Assembly (NCBI GenBank): GCA_013368315.1
Contig: JAACJM010000090.1
Location: 124,001 to 188,000 of the forward strand
Direction: 5' to 3'
DNA length: 64,000 bases
Source of the DNA: Tetrapyrgos nigripes
Lineage: Eukaryota > Basidiomycota > Agaricomycetes > Agaricales > Campanellaceae
A program made the translations under genes and the position numbers. Shown one piece after another: positions 56,206-64,000 of this stretch. Under the pieces are notes generated by a model. That model did no database searches and had not been told where the DNA came from. It saw only the letters and a list, made by a program, of their open reading frames with translations. Numbering within the stretch: the stretch's first letter is position 1; each line of letters begins with the position of its first letter.

Positions 56206-57890
56206 GCAGCGAAGTTGCTGACTCAACGTTGCTCAACGCAGTCTCTGTGTCCATGCGACTAGTCTGGAGGTCTAGTCACGGCCCCAGCTCGGCATGGCAG
56301 CACCGACTTACTAATACACGAGATAAGATACTAAAAACAAGCAGCAACTTACTAATGCATGAGATAAGACAAGACAAGATACTAATACTGACTCTAAAAC
56401 CTGCGCCAGACTGTCCATACATACCCGGGCATTCTGAAGTAAGATAGTAGCTTCTCCCGTCAAGAACTCCGTTGGGATGGAGGGTTATTTCGCCTTACAT
56501 TCATTTGCCATCGTCACGTGAACCGACATCTGATAGTGAGCATACGCTGTCCTTCTATAAACTCCCCACCCATTTAGCACGTTCCAACCACTGCTTGTCC
56601 TCATACCCCATGGTGACAACTATGCAGCATGCTTCTCATCTCCTCCTGCAGCAAAACCAACTCCTCCTGATAACGATGAGCACGCGATACGGAGTACTAT
56701 ATGGTCACGTTAAAGACACCATTCTGAGAGCGTGAAGCATGTACCATCTTGAACCTCCTCCTCGTTTGTACTGAAGATCCACAGTCTCTGGTCTATACTT
56801 CAGAAAATGCCTTCCCCCGGTGCTCACTTGCCATCAGGATTTTTGGAAAACACTAGGTTATTTGGAAAATTCTTGGGCTCGGACACGTACCTGATCCCCT
56901 GGGAATATTCCCGCCCTGCTTGGGCACACGGGGATATTGCGCCTACACGTATACCAATCATATTAGTACACTGTAGTGTAGTGGTACATAGATAAAAATT
57001 TAAATTGTCGTTGGGCTTTCCAAGAACTGGGCTATTCACGATGGGTGCATGCTATTAGGGGCTGCACCCTGGGAATATTTCCCGCCCTGCTTGGGCGCCG
57101 GCCCATTGCATCCATATGTAGTGTTCATCATTATAAATATGCATCATAGCACTCTGTATGTAGTATGTAGGTAAATATACAGAAATACGCATAGATTTCT
57201 TTGGGAAATGCTCCGGGTTCAGGCCATTGCACAGCCCCTGGAAATCCTTACATCGCCAGGTTTCCATTCCCTTACCCCTCCTCACCTTTTACTCTCGAAT
57301 CCTTGCATCTGTTACTCGGGTCAGTCGACAGTCTAGACTCAGATTTATCGGCATATTCTGTAGTGCCGGTTTTTACGGGGATCAGGGTCGGGCATGCCCC
57401 GCTCTGATCCTTATGAAGGCTTTGTGGGCCATCGCTTCGCGTGGCAATAACGAGGCCCAGTACATTTTCCCAAAACACCTTATGAAGATGAATAATGTTA
57501 CCAGTGTTAGTGTTACCCACAAAGGGGTTACCGAGTATCATCGAGGAAGAGATGCTACATGCTGTTTTCCAACTGATCGAGTGACCCGGAGAGTTGACGA
57601 GGAACACAATTAAGACAATTGCGAAGGTTTGGTTATTAGTGTTGGTGTTTGCGGCTTTAAACTTCTTCTACCCTGTTCATTTTCTGAGGCTTACAATACT
57701 CCACTTCACCGTGCGCTGTTCACGAGACAAAGTTTCTAGCACCGCTGACATCGTGGTACGTATAGATATATTCCTGGGTAAATGATATATGCGCAATACT
57801 AGCAAAAGAAAGGAAGCTCAGTATTTATGAGTCCGTGTAAAGGCCGTGTATGAACAAAATAATGTCCGACGAAAAGGCCTAGGTATACTG
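56206..57890. other. Gene-free stretch with a direct repeat
   Basis: CCTGGGAATATT-Y-CCCGCCCTGCTTGGGC occurs twice in direct orientation (about 56898 and 57069, 171 bp apart). A TTACGAGGCC-family end lies at 57412-57460 in inverse orientation (GTGGGCCATCGCTTCGCGTG, then GCAATAACGAGGCC). No gene supported. Confidence 0.45.
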
Positions 57891-57897
57891 TCATGGT

Positions 57898-58657
57898 CTA
57901 AAGACCAAGAGCTCCCAGCGTAAGTCCCAAACCAAGAGACCCGGGGATACCAGCAACATTCAAAACCCTGCAATACAAGTCAATTCTACGGGTTCTGGGA
58001 TGACGAATAGTCAACTTACAAGTTAGCCACGAGTTTAAGGACACCCTGAGCAAGCGACCCGACTCCAAAGAGTACCCTGTTCAAGGATTTATCAACTCCA
58101 TTAAAAAGAGGTCCGACAACTGGAAGCTCATTGGCCGTGACGACGACGTTGTCCAAGGTGAGAGTGATATCCTAGTTGAGGCATCGATGGTCAAATCCAG
58201 ATATGCAGTTTATTTAGACTTGAGATACTTACTCTAACGATCGTGGCAATGAGGTTGGCAGTGTTGTCGTTGGACTGTCTTTTGGCCTTGTCATCCACCT
58301 TACCCGATGCATGGATCCTGGACAGATCGTCGGCGGCGTTGTCGAGAGCTTCGGTCAAATCGTCAATCAGAGGAGACAGAGTCTTTGCGTTTGCGTTGTC
58401 GAGGTTCTCTGGAAGGTCGCGTACTGCTTCAGTATAAGCCAGACGTGCAAATCAGAACTACACTCACGAATCTGTGGTAGGATCGTATTAACCTGATCCT
58501 GGAGAGTATTCAGGACACTTCCGACAGTGATGTTTAGTTCAGCCCGATGATTCTCGACGAGGGTCACATCGTTGGAACGAGCCTGAGAGGTGGAAATTGG
58601 TTTGGAGGCGGCGATAGAGAAGATGGAGAGAAGACAGATGGCTTTGAAGAAGATCAT
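57898..58657 (-). CDS. Secreted hydrophobic protein, four exons, 200 aa
   Basis: Exons 58657-58468, 58423-58233, 58171-58020 and 57967-57898; introns 44, 61 and 52 nt. The model totals 201 codons with a TAG stop and no internal stop. A signal peptide MIFFKAICLLSIFSIAAS is followed by an N-glycosylation-like NIT, long amphipathic helices (AKTLSPLIDDLTEALDNAAD, DITLTLDNVVVTANELPVVG) and a hydrophobic C-terminus rich in Leu/Gly/Val (GIPGSLGLGLTLGALGL). There are almost no cysteines. It looks like a secreted surface or wall-associated protein of basidiomycetes; no family is certain. The acceptor of intron 1 could be shifted by 3 nt. Confidence 0.82.
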
Positions 58658-58756
58658 GATGATGAACTAGCTTGGTGCTACGAGGGGAATAAGAATGCGA
58701 CTCTCCGAGTGGACACAAGTGGATAACTCTGAGGGTTTGGGAAGTCTCGGAGGAGA

Positions 58757-58763
58757 TTTTATA
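58757..58763 (-). promoter_or_regulatory. TATA box of the 200-aa secreted protein gene
   Basis: TATAAAA on the minus strand, about 100 bp upstream of the ATG at 58657. Confidence 0.55.
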
Positions 58764-58769
58764 GGTTTA

Positions 58770-59510
58770 AATCATCAGGCGAAAACTACGGGTGTGCTGC
58801 TTACCCAAATCAAGATACAGTATTCAAAACAATATGGACTTGACAATGCGTATGCTTGATTGTCAGAGTATTACGAGTAGTCGTTTCTTCGAAGACTGGT
58901 CGCTTCTGCCAATTACATTTTTGAAGAACGAAATCTATTCCAGGTCTCCAGCAGCAAGCCTGGAGACTAATGAATCAAGCGAAAAAAGTTCAAGTAAGTA
59001 TATAATAGCCTGCATAGTGAGTACTTAGCAGCTCCGCAAACGGAAAGCCGCATTTGCATGTGGCGTTTGATGCCCACTAACCAACCACTAATGAAGGCTT
59101 TGTGGGCCACCGCTTCGCATGGCGATAACAACGCCCTTATTTAGCTGGAATAGTACATTCAGTTTCATCGGCGCGACGATGATGGTAGAGGACTTGGGGG
59201 GAAGAGGCCTCACTACGCAGGCAAGCACAATTACTATTTTCTTTTTTCGCATCATGCACTCGTTCATTGGGAGAGTATCGGTGTAGACACACACACTCTC
59301 TCTCACTCAACCGTTGTGCTGAGAAGGCACAAGTTCAAATCTTGCAGCAGCTAATTGGTAATGAAAGGGGTGTGGGCCAATGCTGCGCATGGCGAGTACA
59401 AGGTCACAGGTTTTCCCTTGGACTAGACATTAATTGTATTCTCATTTCCTGTACAGACAGATAGAACAACTGCAGCTTTTTATTTGCAAAGTATTCTAGA
59501 GTATTATACT
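58770..59510. other. Intergenic stretch with two repeat ends
   Basis: Two further TTACGAGGCC-family ends, both inverse: 59091-59135 (GTGGGCCACCGCTTCGCATG) and 59362-59402 (GTGGGCCAATGCTGCGCATG). A possible B-box-like AGTTCAAATC lies at about 59330. No gene. Confidence 0.4.
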
Positions 59511-59511
59511 A

Positions 59512-60796
59512 TTATTGCCAGCTAGAAATTCTGGTGGTATAGGTAAATCTGCAGACACCCCGTGCAGACACCCTTCACATAGCATTGTAAATTACTGTAT
59601 AGGACTATATGTACCATATATATATGTGACCTACAGGATGTTTTTAAAGTTGTATATTAGCCGTACACAGAGTGTAATGATTTTCAAAAAAAGGAGTATA
59701 AGCACAGCCACAGATTCTTTCCTGAAACATTCTTACAGATTTTCTCTGTTCAAGATACCAGGAGAGTATCTCTGCATTCTCATGAGTGCATATCAGTGAA
59801 TATGTAAAGTAAGGACACTCAAAATGTCTCATAATGCCTTGAGATGCTTGCTAACTGCATTTCACTACTCATCTTTGAATATACTATTATATCAAACAAT
59901 TGGTAGTATTTGGCTCATGTCTGAGCATGTTTCTACAAGTCAATACATTGTAATAGCTTCAAGATAATTTGTACTCATTTGTAATTTCTGGGAAGGGTGT
60001 CTGCAGACACCCTAAGAAAGCAAAATGGGAGTGTCAGGTACAAGACTTCTGCATAGAATTGGACATGGATGGCTTTGATTCAAAGATTAACTAGCAATAG
60101 ACAACTTCTGTAAAGAGACTATTTTCTTTCCCTGCATGTTTTCTTATTCTGTTTTCCATCCTCTGTCTCTTCACTTCTCTTTTCTGCATGAAGTCTGTGC
60201 TTAGACCCGGCTGATTGCTGTGGCTGGCGAGTTTCTGCTGGATTAGTAGTGATTTCCTCCTTTAGAAGCCTAGCTTCCTGAACAGCCATGGTTGACCTGT
60301 TTAAGCCTTTCTCTTTGGTAAATGGCTTTGACCTGGGTCTGGGAGGCATATTCTTCTCTATCTCTACTTGCTTCACCATTCTTTCCACTTTCATCTTTTC
60401 CTGTATACTCTTGCAAAGGTCACTCTCCTAAAAACTAGTCAGAAAAAAACTTTAATAATCAAAAAGTATCACTGCAGCTCAAGGTCAGATTCTGTAGCAT
60501 GTTGGAGATCAGGTGCATGTTTCTCTGGACCATCATAAGGCCACCACAAATCCTCAGGAGGACCAGCATCCAGGCCCTATTTTTCCCTTCCTGCTTTTCC
60601 AGTTCTTGTTGCTTCTAATAGATCATATGTCCAAGACTTATGTACATGCATGAACAGCCATCATTCCTATTACTCATAGTAGGTAGTAGAACTTAACAAA
60701 AACAATGATTTCAACAATAAATGAGTTAGTGATGATAATTGGGATGTCTGCAGGGTGTCTGCAGATTTCTCACACCCGGAATTCTGGAGATAATTT
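59512..60796. mobile_element. Non-autonomous element with TGCAGACACCC terminal repeats
   Basis: About 60-bp imperfect inverted ends share AATTC-Y-GG-KGT and AAATCTGCAGACACCC followed by TGCAGACA-Y-CC (59547-59572; mirrored at 60739-60770). An internal palindrome GGGTGTCTGCAGACACCC (59996-60013) repeats the same word, perhaps from a smaller element ending there. The interior is AT-rich and CpG-poor, with one basic minus-strand frame (60394-60119) of no known family. Confidence 0.6.
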
Positions 60797-60799
60797 TGT

Positions 60800-61454
60800 T
60801 GGTACATCAGTTCCAATGCCATCATACAACCATTCCTGGGCAGCATCCTATAGCTCTTCTCAGAATGAGGTTGGACTGAGAAGATTTCAGTTGAGATTTT
60901 GACACTGAGAAGAGCTGGAAGAGAGAGAAAGAGCAGCTAAGTGCTGCCTTTAGGGAAAGATTGTTAGGAGGTATGATGAAAAATGCATTTGAAAAAGATA
61001 GAAGATGTTGCTGAAAGAGGAGACATCGAGGTATGACAGTGTTGTGATGTTATAAGACAATGACGTGATTGTTTGCCTACAGCCTGGCTACAAACCTGGA
61101 GAAAAACAAATGACATAGGTATAAACGGGTAAAATTGGAAGGAAGAACGGAAATAACCGGGGCGCCAATTAGACATAGCTACACGCAGAAACGCAGTGTA
61201 AAGAAACTCAGCCTCATAATGTACAGTTGCAGACAGTCAAAGACATCAAATTTTTTAGCGGCTGAAATACCTTTTTTTTGGCCAATTTTTTTAGGGAATC
61301 ATAGCTTGACGAAAGGAGTCGAAACCCATTTTTTCGGGATTTTCCCACGAGAGATTAGCATTGGCCAATATTTTGGCCGACTTCAACGCAACACTGTGTA
61401 TCTCTGTGAAGGGTCGCAGACCTATGTACATATGTATGACTGTATGACTGTATG
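60800..61454. other. Gene-free stretch
   Basis: No gene. At 61300-61380, AAAGGAGTCGA followed by an AT-rich CCATTTTTTCGGGATTTTCC recurs in direct orientation at 63375-63420, on the outer side of the Tc1-like element. Confidence 0.4.
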
Positions 61455-62050
61455 CTAGCTGAGTAATGACTCAATATGCATCATTGCCGTCTGTGAAACA
61501 GCCCTATGCTGCTTCTGCTTACGCACCGCCCACTCTGCTGCCTTTCCGGTCAAGCCCTTCTGGTATGCACTCATGAAACGAAATGAGCGATTGATGAACC
61601 GACGAATGGTAAGCGCAGGACATGCATTTAACCACTTTTCAGCCGCTGCCTTTGCATCATCAATCTTCGGCTTATCCTCCTCTCTATACCTATATTTGGC
61701 CCAACCCCAGTACATCTCGATAGGATTAAGCTCACAATGGAATTTGGGAAGGAAAATGATTTGGTGTCCACCTTGGGTAATGTATGTTTCGAGCATGGAA
61801 ACCTGGTTCTTGAAATCATCCTGCTGACTGAGAAGTCTCACCATGCAACAGCCTTGGCTCTCGATGGGGCAACCGGCTTGCACTTGGCTTTCATATTTTT
61901 GATGTTGAACCCTCGCTCGGTAAGGACTGTCTCTAATCCTTTTTGTTGACCGCTTTCTGTAGTCATTCGCTGGGGAAGTCCGTGTTTGCTCTCGACAGGG
62001 TTGTTCATTGGAATGATGGTATCATGCTGCCCCAGACTCAAGGTCATCCT
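61455..62050 (-). pseudogene. 3' part of an FHCELN-type DDE transposase
   Basis: Upstream block LPQRMTTESGQQKGLETVLT then GFNIKNMKAKCKPV; a one-base deletion near 61865 shifts the frame to CPIESQGCCMVRLLSQQDDF, then FLPKFHCELNPIEMYWGWAK (third catalytic block), NACPALTIRRFINRSFRFMS, AYQKGLTGKAAEWAV and a stop at 61455. It is the same superfamily as the relic at 100-2090, which lacks exactly this part, but the sequence style (CCM-RLLSQQDDF) suggests a different subfamily. The N-terminal half is missing; a Tc1-like element lies where it would be. Confidence 0.78.
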
Positions 62051-62389
62051 CTAGTAGCCAGTTGTAACGGGTGTTGCTGTCGAGGAGTGTGATAGCACTT
62101 GATGTTGAAGGCCCTGCAATAGGCTGATTGTCAGAAGAGCCGGACTGAAAAACATCATCAGATATGGGTAAGGGAGGCTTCGGTTGGTTCCTAAGTCCAA
62201 TAATATTGCGACCTCCATACAGTCGTCGACTTCAACTCGAGCGACACAACATACCAAGTCAAGGAGCGACTGTGAACGATATCTGATATTGATTGCATAA
62301 ATAGCCCGTAGTTTCTGACGTCACTTATGAATAAATTTCCGCCACAACGGCTTGTGAGATTCTCGAGGTTTTTTGGGATTGCAGTCATA

Positions 62390-63373
62390 CAGTGTCTTGC
62401 ATAATTTTCTTGAGGTCGCGTTTTTTCGCACTTGTTTATTTGTATTTGATAGGTGATGGTATGATGTCATGAGAATCTCTACGTGTCATTGAGTAGTCAG
62501 CTCGAGTCGCTGTTTCCTCGACTTCCTGCTCGTTTCCTGGTCATCGTCCAGCGCGCTTTGAGGAACAAATGAGTAGTTTGAATACGTATCCCTCCTTTAT
62601 CTCCTTCAATGGCTGTGTGCCTGCATCCAACCAAAACTTGGCACTTTTCTGGCTACACTCTTCACATCTGGCACATTGTACTTTTCGGCGCCATCGTTGT
62701 CCTGGCAGCCTCCTAGCCGACATGTTTTTAAACCCTCTGTGCAGAAATTACCCTTTTGCCACACCATGTTTGTGTCTCCGAACCTCGAGAATCTATCTCA
62801 ACCTTCCGATGTCTGAATGCAAGGGCCCGCTTGGATTGGTAGGTCATTCTTAGATTAATCTCATTTCTTTTACCAACCGCCACCATTATAGATGGTGCTG
62901 TCAATCCTCCAGTGGCATACAGGACCCACGAGCAAATTGATACTGTGTGGTCATTCCACATGCGATCTTGTATTTCGTCAAGATAAAGAGTCGGATTTTG
63001 CTGAAGAACAGATACAACATAGCCTTTGTCGTCCATGGTCAGCATGCAAGGTCGGCCTGCGTTGTTCGAAGATTTTTTGTACTCCGAGGTGTCAAGGTAT
63101 AGGTTAACAACATTGTGAACAGTAGTTGTGGAGCAGCCTGCGAGCTGAGCAACCTCGCCCACTTCTCGCCGCTCATTCAGATACCAGTGTACGATACGTT
63201 TCCGAAGATCAACGCTAAGAGGCATGAGGAAAAGAGATATATTGGTGTTGCTTCGAGTCGCCTCAGTCGCCTCGAGGAGATATTCGTGACATCATATGTA
63301 CGGAAGCGAACACCTGTCAAATACAAATAAACAAGTGCGAAAAAACGCGACCTCAAGAAAATTATGCAAAACA
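62390..63373. mobile_element. Truncated Tc1/mariner-like element with about 60-bp TIRs
   Basis: Left repeat 62395-62455 and right repeat 63311-63371 are inverted copies with only two or three mismatches (GCATAATTTTCTTGAGGTCG and beyond, GTTTATTTGTATTTGA at the inner edge). The left end reads TA-CAGTG, typical for this group; the last bases of the right end have diverged. The inside is under 900 bp and codes only for the start of a transposase. Confidence 0.8.
62728..63225 (-). pseudogene. N-terminal HTH part of a Tc1-like transposase
   Basis: ATG at 63225: MPLSVDLRKRIVHWYLNE, then VGEVAQLAGCSTTTVHNVVN (helix-turn-helix), SSNNAGRPCMLTMDD (GRPR-like hook) and PTLYLDEIQDRMW, the paired HTH region of fungal Tc1-like transposases. 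After HTVSI the similarity stops and the catalytic DDE domain is absent. It may yield a DNA-binding-only product, but more likely it is an internal-deletion derivative mobilised in trans. Confidence 0.75.
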
Positions 63374-63379
63374 GGCAAA

Positions 63380-64000
63380 AGGAGTCGATTGCGCATTTTT
63401 TTCGCGATTTTTCGACTAAGTTTCGGCTATGCCAATTTTTTGGAGGTCATTCTTACCAAATCGGCTATATCTCTCAAACGGCTTGATGAATACAGCTCAA
63501 AATATTATTGGGACACCCTCTCAGTGAGATCTATCGATCCCGCATATCATCTGGGCCCAGGGAAATGGCCATCAAAGTTGATGACTTTGACTGTCCGCAA
63601 CTGTACGCATTCCCCCAATTTGTACACCTATACCAGAGCACAATCGATTGATGAGTCGTTGAGAACACTCTTAAGTGAAGAAACCATATTATCTTCTCTT
63701 CCTAGGCATTTTTGGTTACTAAATGGCAATCTGCACATCAGTATTTTGACAAATCTCTGGTCCGCTGGTGCCTGCCAAAATTTGGCGGGCGCCAGTGGAA
63801 ACCAGTTACCAGATGCTAAGCGAGCTTAAGCGACCAGCCAAGTCAAAACTCCCACCAGTAGAAATCTTAAATTGCGATGTGTGAAGCTTCCTCCCTGCTG
63901 ATGCCCTCTGTAAGATGTTAGAATACGTTGATATGTGTGTAAGACAATGTGTATGATAGGAATATAGGGCAGGATACAAGGGGAGGAAGATACATGCACG
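63380..64000. other. Gene-free right end
   Basis: An open frame to 63829 (+) has no recognisable domain. There is a (G/C)CCA-rich block near 63760-63840. Nothing else supported. Confidence 0.35.

Noticed and set aside
1..64000. CRISPR arrays, riboswitches, bacterial-type promoters or ribosome binding sites
   Set aside because: None seen, and none is expected in a fungal nuclear window.

Overview
The window looks like repeat-rich nuclear DNA of a filamentous basidiomycete (Agaricomycetes). The evidence is short GT-AG introns of about 44-76 nt, CTAAC/CTAAY branch points, small secreted proteins, and transposases of the Plavaka and KDZ (Kyakuja/Dileera/Zisupton) groups plus a chromodomain Gypsy element. 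No tRNA, rRNA or bacterial-style operon was seen. Family names rest on recognised motifs only; no search was run.

Host-type genes are few: a small secreted protein (5648-6038, -), a broken 5' piece of a DHHC palmitoyltransferase gene (7540-8128, -), a 12-cysteine secreted protein (13076-13414, +), an intact four-exon extended SDR/epimerase-like gene (53833-54966, +) and a four-exon secreted protein (57898-58657, -). Their exon models read through without stops, except the DHHC fragment.

The centre (15199-35680) is best read as one Plavaka-type DNA transposon with about 27-bp terminal inverted repeats. It carries a nine-exon transposase gene (-), a small coiled-coil gene (-) and a divergent gene of unknown function (+). 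Two later insertions inflate it from about 7.4 kb to 20.5 kb. The first is a TA-flanked element (18589-23828) sitting exactly inside an intron of the transposase gene. That element contains a second TA-flanked element (18864-23376) whose gene joins a Ulp1/C48 SUMO-protease domain to a DDE transposase. The second insertion is a 7.8-kb chromovirus (26169-33988, target duplication AGGCC) that breaks an exon of the plus-strand gene. Its first 10 nt after the left LTR are complementary to a site 32 bp downstream of a TATA box in the LTR, which suggests Tf1-type self-priming.

The flanks (1-5000, 36-48 kb and 59.5-61 kb) are AT-rich, almost devoid of CG dinucleotides, and full of decayed transposons: an FHCELN-type DDE transposase, a second Plavaka and a KDZ transposase. 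Most internal stop codons in the window are CGA-to-TGA or other C-to-T/G-to-A changes, and five of six LTR-LTR substitutions are CG/CA. Together this points to CpG-methylation-linked or RIP-like decay.

The right third (48-64 kb) carries non-autonomous elements, including two hAT-type MITEs with near-perfect 8-bp target duplications, a Tc1/mariner-like truncated element and a dispersed short repeat family (TTACGAGGCC...) present at a dozen or more sites. Long stretches there hold no gene I can identify.
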